Source: Viridibacillus sp050279675 (lineage in GTDB: Bacteria; Bacillota; Bacilli; Bacillales_A; Planococcaceae). Taken from it: a stretch of 64,000 bases of DNA. The stretch is taken from the NCBI RefSeq assembly GCF_050279675.1, contig NZ_JBNNUK010000003.1, forward strand, positions 124,001 through 188,000, given 5' to 3'. A program made the translations under genes and the position numbers. The notes under the pieces are model-generated. The model was not told the DNA's origin and searched no databases. It was given only the letters and a program-made list of their open reading frames with translations. Within the stretch, counting starts at the first letter, position 1; every line of letters begins with the position of its first letter. This document shows, piece after piece, positions 34,620 to 42,136 of the stretch.

Positions 34620-35606
34620 TTACTTTGAAGGAATTGTTTTATCTTTATTTACATCAAATGCTTCATCATCCTCTTCGTTGTCTTTTGTATCATCAGAAGC
34701 GTATTTAGCTGGCCATATGCCTTGCGATCTAAACAACATCATGACAACTAATGCAATACCAAAAAGTAAGAATCGTGCTTCTTCTAATGAACGTAATGCT
34801 TCTGGTAAAACGATAACTAAGATAGCACCAACAACAACTCCCGAAATGCTACCCAATCCTCCAAGTACAACTGCTGCTAAGATCATAACAGATTGAGTAA
34901 AGCTAAAACTCTGAGGAGATATAGCAGTCATTTTCACAGCAAAAACACAACCTGCTAAACTTCCAATTACAGCTCCAGCTGCATATGCTAAAAGCTTATA
35001 TTTTATTCTATTTATGCCCATAGCTTCTGCAGCATCTTCATCTTCACGGATATAAATCCACGCTCTTCCTACTCTTGATTTTCCTAAACGAGAGACAGCT
35101 AGAATAATTATGATTGCAAATACTAAAATCAAATAATAAAAATCTAATTGACTAGTTAATTGATAACTTCCTATTGTCGGTCGAGGAATTCCATAAATTC
35201 CTGCTGCAGCACCTGTAATATCCAAATTAGTTGCTAATATTCTGATAATTTCTCCGAATCCAAGTGTTACGATGGCGAGATAGTCGCTCCTTAACCGAAG
35301 TGTAGGAGTACCAATAATAATTCCTGCAAGTGCTGCAAGTATTACTGCCACTGGGATTGTCAACCAAAATGACCAACCGAAAGTTGTCATTAAAATAGCA
35401 GTCGTATATGCTCCTACCGCAAAAAAAGCAGCATATCCTAAATCTAATAGACCTGTAAACCCAACTACTATATTTAAACCTTGTGTCAATACTACATAAA
35501 ACAGTACAAGACTCACTACGTCTAGCCAATAATTATTTACTATAAACGGAAGTATAAAAGATAAAATCAATAATAGAATATATCCGATTAGTTTCTTATT
35601 TTTCAT
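34620..35606 (-). CDS. livM: Branched-chain amino acid ABC transporter permease LivM
   Basis: 328 residues with eight to nine hydrophobic helices. GLNIVVGFTGLLDLGYAAFFAVGAY lies near 43-67 and the EAA-like loop GEIIRILATN and AEAMGINRIKYKLLAYAAGA are conserved in LivM. The C-terminus carries an acidic tail (DDTKDNEEDDEAFD) that is longer than usual. ATG after AAAGGATG. It lies three bases from livH, so the two permease subunits are made together to form the membrane channel. Confidence 0.94.
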   Translation of the reverse strand: MKNKKLIGYILLLILSFILPFIVNNYWLDVVSLVLFYVVLTQGLNIVVGFTGLLDLGYAAFFAVGAYTTAILMTTFGWSFWLTIPVAVILAALAGIIIGTPTLRLRSDYLAIVTLGFGEIIRILATNLDITGAAAGIYGIPRPTIGSYQLTSQLDFYYLILVFAIIIILAVSRLGKSRVGRAWIYIREDEDAAEAMGINRIKYKLLAYAAGAVIGSLAGCVFAVKMTAISPQSFSFTQSVMILAAVVLGGLGSISGVVVGAILVIVLPEALRSLEEARFLLFGIALVVMMLFRSQGIWPAKYASDDTKDNEEDDEAFDVNKDKTIPSK

Positions 35607-35609
35607 CTT

Positions 35610-36515
35610 CTACATCCTTTCCGTTACTTTTTCACCCATTATACCTGTAGGTTTTAATACTAAAATTAAAATAAGGATACTGAAAGCAAGTACATCTTTC
35701 CAAGCCCCGCCTAAATAAAACATTCCAAATGACTCGACTATTCCAAGAATTAAGCCACCAACCATGGCACCCGTTATATTCCCTATCCCTCCTAATACAG
35801 CTGCTGTAAAAGCTTTAAGTCCGATAATAAAACCCATCATAAAGTTTATCGTTCCATAATAAACACCTGACATAATTCCTGCTCCTGCAGCAAGAGCTGC
35901 CCCGATAAAGAATGTTAAAGCAATAATACGATGAACATTTACTCCCATTAAACCTGAAGCTGTTTGATCCAATGCAATTGCACGCATCGCTTTACCGTAT
36001 ATCGTTTTTTCAATAAAAATTCTCAAGCCATACATGAGAAGACCTGCTATTGCAATCATGGCAATTTGCGTATAACTAACATGTGCTCCTAAAATATCAA
36101 ATCCAGTTGTAGGAGGAGAGATTGGATATACTTTATAAGAAGCACCCCAACCAATCATTGAACTATATTCTAATGATAGAGAAACCCCAATAGCTGTAAT
36201 TAATATTGAAAGTCTAGGTGCCAATAACAATGGACGGTATGCGATTCTCTCGATTCCCATTCCAATTGTTCCCACTATAGCCATTGTAATGAGAAATACA
36301 ACAGCTAATCCTAAAATCCCTCCGTTAAACCCACCGTCTCCTGTGAAAAAAGACAAGATCGTAAAACCTACAAACGAACCTAACATATATAAGTCACCGT
36401 GTGCGAAGTTTAACAACTTAATTATGCCGTATACCATTGTATATCCTAATGCAATTAGCGCATAAAAAGCACCTATTACTAGTCCATCTATTAAGATCTG
36501 CAGTAAAACTTCCAA
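35610..36515 (-). CDS. livH: Branched-chain amino acid ABC transporter permease LivH
   Basis: 301 residues with eight hydrophobic helices. The N-terminal GAFYALIALGYTMVYGI and LLNFAHGDLYMLG motif, and the ALDQTASGLMGVNVHR loop, mark LivH. It forms the membrane pore with LivM. The start is TTG at 36515 with AAAGGAGG eight bases upstream. A nested palindrome separates it from the binding-protein gene and may lower expression of the permeases relative to the binding protein. Confidence 0.94.
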   Translation of the reverse strand: MEVLLQILIDGLVIGAFYALIALGYTMVYGIIKLLNFAHGDLYMLGSFVGFTILSFFTGDGGFNGGILGLAVVFLITMAIVGTIGMGIERIAYRPLLLAPRLSILITAIGVSLSLEYSSMIGWGASYKVYPISPPTTGFDILGAHVSYTQIAMIAIAGLLMYGLRIFIEKTIYGKAMRAIALDQTASGLMGVNVHRIIALTFFIGAALAAGAGIMSGVYYGTINFMMGFIIGLKAFTAAVLGGIGNITGAMVGGLILGIVESFGMFYLGGAWKDVLAFSILILILVLKPTGIMGEKVTERM

Positions 36516-36581
36516 TTGTAGCCCTCCTTTTAGACTATTCCCTATTATTAAATCCTTTCCTTTCAGATCATATGTATTTCT

Positions 36582-36652
36582 ACTTAGTGGTGTTTTAGCT
36601 GTATCTTGTGATTAAGCTTAATCATTGTCGTAAACTTTAAACACCACTAAGT
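36582..36652. repeat. Nested palindrome between livK and livH
   Basis: ACTTAGTGGTGTTT at 36582-36595 pairs exactly with 36639-36652. Between them lies a 16-base perfect palindrome TGATTAAGCTTAATCA at 36609-36624. No T run follows on the coding strand, so an mRNA-stability or partial-termination hairpin is more likely than a full terminator. Confidence 0.8.
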
Positions 36653-36750
36653 AAAAAATTTAATTCAATTTAAACATTAAGGTTTTCCTACATATAAAAA
36701 CATTATTTTACACACTGTTCTTAATATCCACTTACTATGAACATCCATGT

Positions 36751-37893
36751 TTATTTTGCTATATCAAATTTCCCATTAACTACAGTCATAATTTTAAAAT
36801 TCGATTCATTTAATGTGTTCTTGTCGTTGAATTCAATGGTTTGTCCTATTCCTGCAAATCCTTTTGTTTCCTTTATTGCTTGCTTTACTTTTGCTGAATC
36901 AGTAGAGTCTGCTCTTTTAATGGCATCTGCTACTAATTTCACACCATTATATGATAGAGCTGAGAATGGACCAGGTGATAAACTATATTTTTCTTCATAT
37001 TTAGTTACAAATTCTTCAGCACCTTCGATAAAGCTTGCTTGCGGTGTAGCAGTAACTAAAATACCTTCAGCATCAGCACCTGCTATATCTATTAAGTCTT
37101 GAGAATAGCTACCATCACCCACCATAAATAAACCAGAGACGTCTTTTTGGTCAAATTGTTTTTTCATTAAACCTGCTGCCGCATAATAGCCTGTAAAATA
37201 AGTACCATCAGGCTTTAAAGATTTAAGTTTTGTCATTAAGGAAGAAAAATCTTTTTCTTCGGGGTTAATCGCTTCAAAACCAACAACCTTGCCACCATTT
37301 TTTTCTATATGTTCTTTTGCAAAATCCGCCATATTTCGGGCGTATGCAGAGTTGTCATGAACAATAACAATATTCTTTGCTCCTTTTTCATTAAAATAGT
37401 CAGCTCCTGTTTTAGATTGGTCAGGTACAAGTCCATTAATCAAGAACAAGCTATCATAGCCTTGATCAGGCAGCTCTGAAGAGTTTGCTGCTGGTACAAC
37501 TAGAGGGATTCCTGCATTATGAAAAACGCCTGAAGCTGGTAGTGTAGAACCCGAACAATATCCACCAACAACTACTTTTACTTTCATGGAAACTAGTTTG
37601 TTTGCGGCACTTGTAGCTGTTTGTGGATCACAGGCATCATCAACAACTTCTAGTTTTAGTTTTTTACCTAGAACACCGCCATCATCATTAATTTCTGAAA
37701 TGGCCATTTCCATTGCGTTTTTCATATCTTTTCCGTCTGTCGCATTATTACCAGAAGTTGGTATAACAGAACCAATTACAATTGCATCTCCCTTTTTCGA
37801 TTCACCACCATCACTGGTTGAACCCTTTGAACAGGCAGCTAAAACTATTGATAGAGTGAGAATTACAACAAAAACTATACTCGATTTTTTCAT
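36751..37893 (-). CDS. livK: Branched-chain amino acid ABC transporter substrate-binding lipoprotein
   Basis: 380 residues. A lipoprotein signal ends in VLAAC with Cys21. The periplasmic-binding-protein fold (peripla_BP_6) follows, with the usual IVIGSVIPTSGNNATDG opening strand. It captures amino acids at the cell surface and delivers them to LivHM. The true ligand (Leu/Ile/Val or another amino acid) cannot be told from sequence. ATG after GAGGGGG. First gene of the operon. The segment between it and livH holds a nested hairpin, consistent with higher expression of the binding protein. Confidence 0.93.
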   Translation of the reverse strand: MKKSSIVFVVILTLSIVLAACSKGSTSDGGESKKGDAIVIGSVIPTSGNNATDGKDMKNAMEMAISEINDDGGVLGKKLKLEVVDDACDPQTATSAANKLVSMKVKVVVGGYCSGSTLPASGVFHNAGIPLVVPAANSSELPDQGYDSLFLINGLVPDQSKTGADYFNEKGAKNIVIVHDNSAYARNMADFAKEHIEKNGGKVVGFEAINPEEKDFSSLMTKLKSLKPDGTYFTGYYAAAGLMKKQFDQKDVSGLFMVGDGSYSQDLIDIAGADAEGILVTATPQASFIEGAEEFVTKYEEKYSLSPGPFSALSYNGVKLVADAIKRADSTDSAKVKQAIKETKGFAGIGQTIEFNDKNTLNESNFKIMTVVNGKFDIAK

Positions 37894-37931
37894 TCCATAG
37901 ACCCCCTCTTTTGTAAGAAACTTAATAATCT

Positions 37932-38129
37932 CTAAGAAGACCGATTATAATCTTTCCAATCTCCTCCCCAATAGGACATCAGCTTTCTAGCTAATCTTGA
38001 TGATGTACCACTTACTAGCTCACCTTTTTCCACAACAGTGACAGAAAGCCCTGTATTAGAAACATAATATGTGGTAGATCTAGCAATAATTCCTCCACCA
38101 AGAACTAATACATCCGTATATTTTGTCAA
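37932..38129 (-). pseudogene. N-terminal fragment of a DadA-like FAD-dependent amino-acid oxidoreductase
   Basis: 65 codons only. It starts like D-amino-acid or hydroxyproline dehydrogenases: VLVLGGG with the Rossmann dinucleotide fold, then VVEKGELVSGTSSR. The usual GGGIIG motif reads GGGIIA, and the remaining 300 or so residues are missing. It ends at a stop just upstream of the livK gene. The fragment is therefore the remnant of a catabolic gene. Whether it is still translated is unknown. Confidence 0.65.
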
Positions 38130-38402
38130 AGTACTAGTCCCCTACTCTATTTCTTTGTTTGATATTTACAATGTAAGTAATACCCCATATATACAAGGGC
38201 TTTATTGGCCAGCATTCAAATTACCTTCTCTATATAAAGCATTTCGAGATAAAACTTTATTTTATATAAAAAAAGAAGACTCAAACGAACCAGCAATAAT
38301 AAAATATTATTTCAAACAAGCAGCTTCCTAATGATAATCCTACCTAGGTAACAGTCCTTATTTTGGAGAAATTGGCGTTGAAAAAAAATTTTCTAAAAAC
38401 CC

Positions 38403-38567
38403 ATGCATGAACTAGGTGCATCTCCTGGAGATTTAACCTTGGCACTATTCTACCTGTGTGATTTGAAAATGAGTTATGGGGTTATTAACAAGGAGCATTT
38501 TCTGGAGCAGACTCTAAGGGCAAAAAGGGAGATTGAATTAGCTAGAGGAGGGCACTTTTCTAGATGA
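38403..38567 (+). pseudogene. C-terminal-like fragment of an unidentified protein, 54 codons
   Basis: The frame MHELGASPGDLT...ARGGHFSR has a protein-like composition but no ribosome site. A reading-frame break lies directly before it: the stretch YFGEIGVEKKFSKN ends out of frame at about 38400. I read it as the tail of a gene disrupted by a frameshift. Family not recognised. Confidence 0.4.
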
Positions 38568-38610
38568 AGTTAGTGAAGTTCTAGTAGAAATACAAATGGT
38601 ATCTCACACT

Positions 38611-38648
38611 AAAAAGCCATTAGAAGTTTTTACACTACTAATGGCTTT
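38611..38648 (-). terminator. Terminator of hmp
   Basis: On the minus strand AAGCCATTAG and CTAATGGCTT pair around a 14-base loop, followed by TTTTTA, just after the hmp stop. Confidence 0.85.
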
Positions 38649-38654
38649 GACGTT

Positions 38655-39839
38655 TTATGCTTTTAATTCTAATTGCATTGCTGGTCCAAAAAATTCATAA
38701 TGTACTTGTGAATCTGTGAAGCCTAATGCATATAAATCATTGATGACTGCTTCCATAAAGTTAACTGGACCACATACATAAACGTTACTACCAACTGCTA
38801 CATGTTGTTGTATAAATTCACGATTGATAATACCATTTGATTCATCAGAATTCAATTTAAAATATTTAGCATTTGGCATTTTTGCTAATACAGCGTCAAT
38901 TTCTTGTCCAAATGCATGGTAATTTTCTGAGCGAGCACAATGGATAAATGCTGTCTTACGATTAGCATCTGTAGTTGCAAGCGTTTCAAACATACTCATT
39001 AATGGAGTAATACCAACACCACCACTAATGAATGCAACTGGTGCCGTTGAAGTCATGTCTAATTGGAAATCACCAGCTGGAGCACTTACTTGCAATGTAT
39101 CTCCCTCTTTTAGCTGTTCATGTAAATAAACTGATACGACTCCATTTGGATGCCCTTCATCTTCACGTTTAACTGAAATGCGGTATGCATCTTCACCGGC
39201 TGCTTGTGATAAGCTATATTGACGGTTATGCAAGTATTTTTCTCCTGGTATTTCTATTTGTACTGTTATATATTGACCTGCATTGTATACAGGTAACTTT
39301 TTACAATCAGCTGGTTTTAAGTAAATTGAAACAATTTTCTCGTTTTCTTGTACTTTTTTCTCTACCACGAATTCTTTAAAGTAGCGCCAGCCACCTTCTT
39401 GGGCTTCTGCTTCTTTATACATCGCTTCTTCTGTTTGGATAAATGCATCAGCAATTACGCCGTATGCCTCTCCCCATGCTTGGATAATTTCATCTGTTGC
39501 CGCATCACCAAGAACTTCTTTAATAGCTTTTAATAAAAACTCTCCGACAATTGGATAATGCTCTGCTTTTATGCCTAAACTACGGTGTTTATGAGCAATT
39601 TGTTTTACAACAGGTAAAATGGCTTCTAAATTTTCAATATGCACCGCTGCTGCATAAACAGTGTTCGCTAAAGCAGTTTGTTGACGCCCTTTTGCTTGAT
39701 TTGCGTGATTAAATATATTCAATAGTTCAGGATGTGCTTCAAATAGATTACGGTAAAACACCGTTGTAATGGCCTTACCATGGACTTCCAATACTGGTGC
39801 TGTTGATTTTACAATTTCCATAGTTGATTTAGATAACAT
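38655..39839 (-). CDS. hmp: Flavohemoprotein (nitric oxide dioxygenase)
   Basis: 394 residues from the ATG at 39839, after AAAAGGAG. The frame extends 16 codons further but without a ribosome site. A globin domain (1-135) with the proximal heme His in IAHKHRSLGI is followed by an FAD domain (RQYSLS around 205) and an NAD domain (ISGGVGITPLMSM, VCGPVNFM). Hmp converts NO to nitrate using O2 and NAD(P)H. It is divergent from nsrR, and an NsrR-type operator lies between them, so it is expected to be induced by nitric oxide. Confidence 0.95.
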   Translation of the reverse strand: MLSKSTMEIVKSTAPVLEVHGKAITTVFYRNLFEAHPELLNIFNHANQAKGRQQTALANTVYAAAVHIENLEAILPVVKQIAHKHRSLGIKAEHYPIVGEFLLKAIKEVLGDAATDEIIQAWGEAYGVIADAFIQTEEAMYKEAEAQEGGWRYFKEFVVEKKVQENEKIVSIYLKPADCKKLPVYNAGQYITVQIEIPGEKYLHNRQYSLSQAAGEDAYRISVKREDEGHPNGVVSVYLHEQLKEGDTLQVSAPAGDFQLDMTSTAPVAFISGGVGITPLMSMFETLATTDANRKTAFIHCARSENYHAFGQEIDAVLAKMPNAKYFKLNSDESNGIINREFIQQHVAVGSNVYVCGPVNFMEAVINDLYALGFTDSQVHYEFFGPAMQLELKA

Positions 39840-39922
39840 ATAAAACACTCCTTTTCTTAACTGTCTATAATTTACGCCTATTTTCATTTTAAAGCAATAT
39901 CTTTAATACATCTTTAACATAA

Positions 39923-39945
39923 AAGACACATTTAAAATACATCTT
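39923..39945. promoter_or_regulatory. Candidate NsrR operator
   Basis: AAGACACATT-TAA-AATACATCTT, read on the plus strand, is an imperfect dyad (8 of 10 positions). Its minus-strand form AAGATGTATT is repeated about 20 bases further toward hmp. It matches the general form of NsrR sites at hmp promoters and lies in the hmp/nsrR gap. Confidence 0.6.
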
Positions 39946-39953
39946 TTAAATTT

Positions 39954-39982
39954 TTAGACACAATTCAATGCCATGGTATAAT
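39954..39982 (+). promoter_or_regulatory. Sigma-A type promoter of nsrR
   Basis: TTAGAC, a 17-base spacer and a perfect TATAAT lie 26 bases before the nsrR ATG. Confidence 0.72.
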
Positions 39983-40007
39983 GTAAAAAGAAATGGTGGT
40001 GAATCAA

Positions 40008-40451
40008 ATGCGTTTAACTTTGTATACGGATTATTCTCTACGTGTCTTATTGTATCTTGGCGCGAAAGACATTGAAGATCTCTCTACAATTAAAGAAATT
40101 TCAGATGCTTATGGTATTTCTAAAAACCATTTGATGAAGGTTACGCACGAACTCGGAAAATTAGGTTACATTGAAACTGTTCGAGGTAGAGGTGGTGGTA
40201 TCAGATTAGCTTTAAAACCAAAAGATATTATCATAGGAAAATTAGTTCGACAAACCGAGGAGGACTTCTACCTTGTAGATTGTTTTAATCCAGAATCAGT
40301 GGGCTGTATTATTTCACCTGTCTGCAGTTTAAAGGGTGCCCTAAATAAAGCATTACATGCATATATTGCCGTTCTTGATGCCTATACATTAGATGATTTT
40401 CTTCATTCCAAAGAGGAATTGGCTGCACTGTTATTTCCTGACCAAAAATAA
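40008..40451 (+). CDS. nsrR: Rrf2-family NO-sensing repressor NsrR
   Basis: 147 residues from the ATG at 40008; GGTGGTGA lies just before it. The winged-helix DNA-binding domain (1-80) has the recognition segment ISKNHLMKVTHELGKLGYIETVRGRGGG. The cluster region DCFNPESVGCIISPVCSLKGAL supplies the three Cys that hold a 4Fe-4S cluster in NsrR. Loss of the cluster by nitric oxide releases repression (family knowledge). The divergent hmp gene and the dyad between them identify it as NsrR rather than IscR or CymR. It has its own terminator. Confidence 0.92.
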   Translation: MRLTLYTDYSLRVLLYLGAKDIEDLSTIKEISDAYGISKNHLMKVTHELGKLGYIETVRGRGGGIRLALKPKDIIIGKLVRQTEEDFYLVDCFNPESVGCIISPVCSLKGALNKALHAYIAVLDAYTLDDFLHSKEELAALLFPDQK

Positions 40452-40500
40452 AAAGAGATAATCTCTTGATCAAAAGTGATTAAAGATTATCTCTTTTTTA
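40448..40500 (+). terminator. Terminator of nsrR
   Basis: AAAAAGAGATAATCT and AGATTATCTCTTTTT form a long stem with a 19-base loop, followed by T. Confidence 0.85.
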
Positions 40501-40555
40501 TTTGCAAAAAATACAAACAATTGCACATGCTATACTCATGTCTTATTTCTCTAAC

Positions 40556-40588
40556 AAAAAAACTCATGAATCATAGATTCATGAGTTT
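40556..40588 (-). terminator. Terminator of infC-rpmI-rplT
   Basis: On the minus strand AAACTCATGAATC and GATTCATGAGTTT pair with a short loop, followed by seven T. Confidence 0.92.
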
Positions 40589-40610
40589 AAATCACGCTAG
40601 AAAGCATGAA

Positions 40611-40970
40611 TTATTTTGCGATTGCTTGTTTAGCAGCATCTGCTAATTGAGCAAATGCTTGTGCATCAGTTACTGCTAAATCAGCTAACATTTTACGGTT
40701 AACTTCGATTTCAGCAAGTTTTAAACCGTGCATTAAACGGCTGTATGAAAGACCGTTTACACGAGCTGCTGCATTGATACGTGTGATCCATAATTTACGG
40801 AAATCACGTTTCTTTTGACGACGGTCACGATAAGCATATTGACCTGACTTCATTACTGCTTGGTTTGCTACTTTATAAAGAGTATGTTTAGAACCGTAGT
40901 ACCCTTTAGCTAATTTTAAAACTTTTTTACGACGCTTGCGCGTTACTGTACCGCCTTTTACGCGTGGCAT
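40611..40970 (-). CDS. rplT: 50S ribosomal protein L20
   Basis: 119 residues, the exact size of bacterial L20, with the basic N-terminal extension (MPRVKGGTVTRKRRKK), GYYGSKHTLYK and the C-terminal RINAAAR and NRKMLADLA segments. It is essential for early 50S assembly and also represses its own operon by binding the leader RNA (family knowledge). ATG after a GGAGG site. It follows rpmI by 54 bases. Last gene of the operon. Confidence 0.98.
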   Translation of the reverse strand: MPRVKGGTVTRKRRKKVLKLAKGYYGSKHTLYKVANQAVMKSGQYAYRDRRQKKRDFRKLWITRINAAARVNGLSYSRLMHGLKLAEIEVNRKMLADLAVTDAQAFAQLADAAKQAIAK

Positions 40971-41024
40971 AGTGATTACCTCCTGCTATTCATATATTAT
41001 GAATTTGTATGTTTTCGAATCGAA

Positions 41025-41225
41025 TTATTTCATGTAAGCAAGTAGAGACTTGATACGTTTGTAGTCTCCTGAAGAAACTAATTGACCTTTACGTAGGTGA
41101 CGTTTCGCTTTAGTTGATTTGTTCGCGAATAAGTGGCTACCAAATGCGCGGTCACGTTTTAATTTACCAGTACCCGTTCTTTTAAAACGTTTCGCAGCAC
41201 CACGGTGAGTTTTCATTTTTGGCAT
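41025..41225 (-). CDS. rpmI: 50S ribosomal protein L35
   Basis: 66 residues, typical of L35: MPKMKTHRGAAKRFKRTGTGKLKR opens the highly basic protein. The terminal half carries KAKRHLRK. It is a small rRNA-binding protein of the large subunit. ATG after GGAGG. It lies 37 bases after infC. The infC-rpmI-rplT order is universal in Bacillales. Confidence 0.98.
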   Translation of the reverse strand: MPKMKTHRGAAKRFKRTGTGKLKRDRAFGSHLFANKSTKAKRHLRKGQLVSSGDYKRIKSLLAYMK

Positions 41226-41262
41226 GTCGAATTCCTCCTAAACTGTTCGTGTAACTATAAAA

Positions 41263-41781
41263 TTACTCTTTTTCGTTCTTTGGTTGTAAAACTAAGAACA
41301 TGCTACGGCCTTCCATCTTCGGTTTTGATTCAACCGTAGATACTTCAGCACAAGCCGCAGCAAAGCGGTCTAATACACGTTGGCCAATTTCTTTGTGCGT
41401 AATTGCACGACCTTTAAAGCGAATAGATGCTTTAACTTTGTCTCCTTTTTCAAGGAACTTGATCCCGTTACGTAGTTTCGTTTGGAAATCGTGTTCATCA
41501 ATAGATGGGCTCAAACGAACCTCTTTCATCACGATAACTTTTTGATTCTTACGCACTTCACGATCTTTCTTTTGTTGCTCGAATTTAAATTTACCATGGT
41601 CCATAATACGAGCGACTGGCGGTTTGGCCTGAGGAGCCACAAGGACAAGATCCAGATTGGCGCGTTCGGCAATCTCCAAAGCTTCGTTACGTGTCTTAAC
41701 TCCTAGCTGATCACCGTTATGATCGATAACACGAAGTTCACGTGCGCGAATACCTTCGTTTACATACATGTCTTTGCTAAT
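41263..41781 (-). CDS. infC: Translation initiation factor IF-3 (ATT start)
   Basis: 172 residues if read from the ATT at 41781, nine bases after GGAGG, giving an N-terminus SKDMYVNEGIRARE. The first ATG at 41769 would cut the conserved lead and has no ribosome site. The N-domain (NGDQLGVK) and C-domain (KEVRLSPSIDEHDFQTK, FLEKGDKVKASIRFKGR) are complete. IF-3 prevents subunit joining and checks start codons. The rare ATT start is a known self-control device for infC, because IF-3 discriminates against non-standard starts. It is preceded by the L20 leader. Confidence 0.95.
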   Translation of the reverse strand: MSKDMYVNEGIRARELRVIDHNGDQLGVKTRNEALEIAERANLDLVLVAPQAKPPVARIMDHGKFKFEQQKKDREVRKNQKVIVMKEVRLSPSIDEHDFQTKLRNGIKFLEKGDKVKASIRFKGRAITHKEIGQRVLDRFAAACAEVSTVESKPKMEGRSMFLVLQPKNEKE

Positions 41782-41799
41782 AACAATCCACCTCCGAAT

Positions 41800-42026
41800 A
41801 GTGTCGCGAATACATGGTTTGGGCTATTTGCCCGATGACCGGTACGAATATTTCGATGTCCACAAAAAAACGAGCGGACATAGTCGAAATGTCCGCCCGC
41901 CGATATATGTACACGCCTAAATGCGTGATCCGTTCTATCATGTAACCTGTAAACATCATGTGATGAGTCAAACAGGTGAGAAGCGGGCAGCCTCTTCTTC
42001 AACCACAAACTTTGTATTCATTAACC
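41800..42026 (-). promoter_or_regulatory. L20-type leader of infC-rpmI-rplT
   Basis: The minus-strand leader contains GAGGCTGCCCGCTTCTCACC (about 41986-42005), the well-known start of L20 leaders, and later a strong terminator hairpin. In Bacillus, L20 bound to this leader favours termination, balancing L20 supply (family knowledge). The two short minus-strand ORFs inside it are spurious. Confidence 0.85.
41863..41897 (-). terminator. Attenuator terminator in the L20 leader
   Basis: On the minus strand GGCGGACAT and ATGTCCGC pair around a TTCGACT loop, then TCG and seven T. Confidence 0.88.
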
Positions 42027-42032
42027 TTTCTA

Positions 42033-42061
42033 AATTTATCATGTCTATTCGCTAATGTCAA
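42033..42061 (-). promoter_or_regulatory. Sigma-A type promoter of the infC operon
   Basis: On the minus strand a consensus TTGACA, 17 bases and TAAATT lie directly upstream of the L20 leader. Confidence 0.75.
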
Positions 42062-42082
42062 TGATTTTACTCGACGTTTTTC

Positions 42083-42123
42083 AAAAGAAAAAGTATTTAC
42101 GCTTAAATAAGCGTAAATACTTT
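42083..42123 (-). terminator. Terminator of the alcohol dehydrogenase gene
   Basis: On the minus strand AAAGTATTTACGCTTA and TAAGCGTAAATACTTT form a perfect long stem, then TTCTTTT. Confidence 0.85.
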
Positions 42124-42136
42124 AAATTAACTTATG

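Larger units (their letters stand above)
38130..38654. other. Decayed intergenic zone between the oxidoreductase fragment and hmp
   Basis: Several short plus-strand stretches look protein-like but are broken: one around 38170-38331 (reading ...GLYWPAFKLPSLYKAF... before a stop), one around 38352-38411 (YFGEIGVEKKFSKN), and the frame at 38403-38567. They appear to be pieces of one decayed plus-strand gene. I could not identify the family. Confidence 0.45.

Noticed and set aside
38071..38331. 86-codon plus-strand ORF overlapping the oxidoreductase fragment
   Set aside because: The first half is antisense to the fragment and no start signal exists; the second half may be part of a decayed gene but not an intact one.
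41760..42008. Two short minus-strand ORFs upstream of infC
   Set aside because: They coincide with the L20 leader and its terminator, and their coding character comes from structured RNA.
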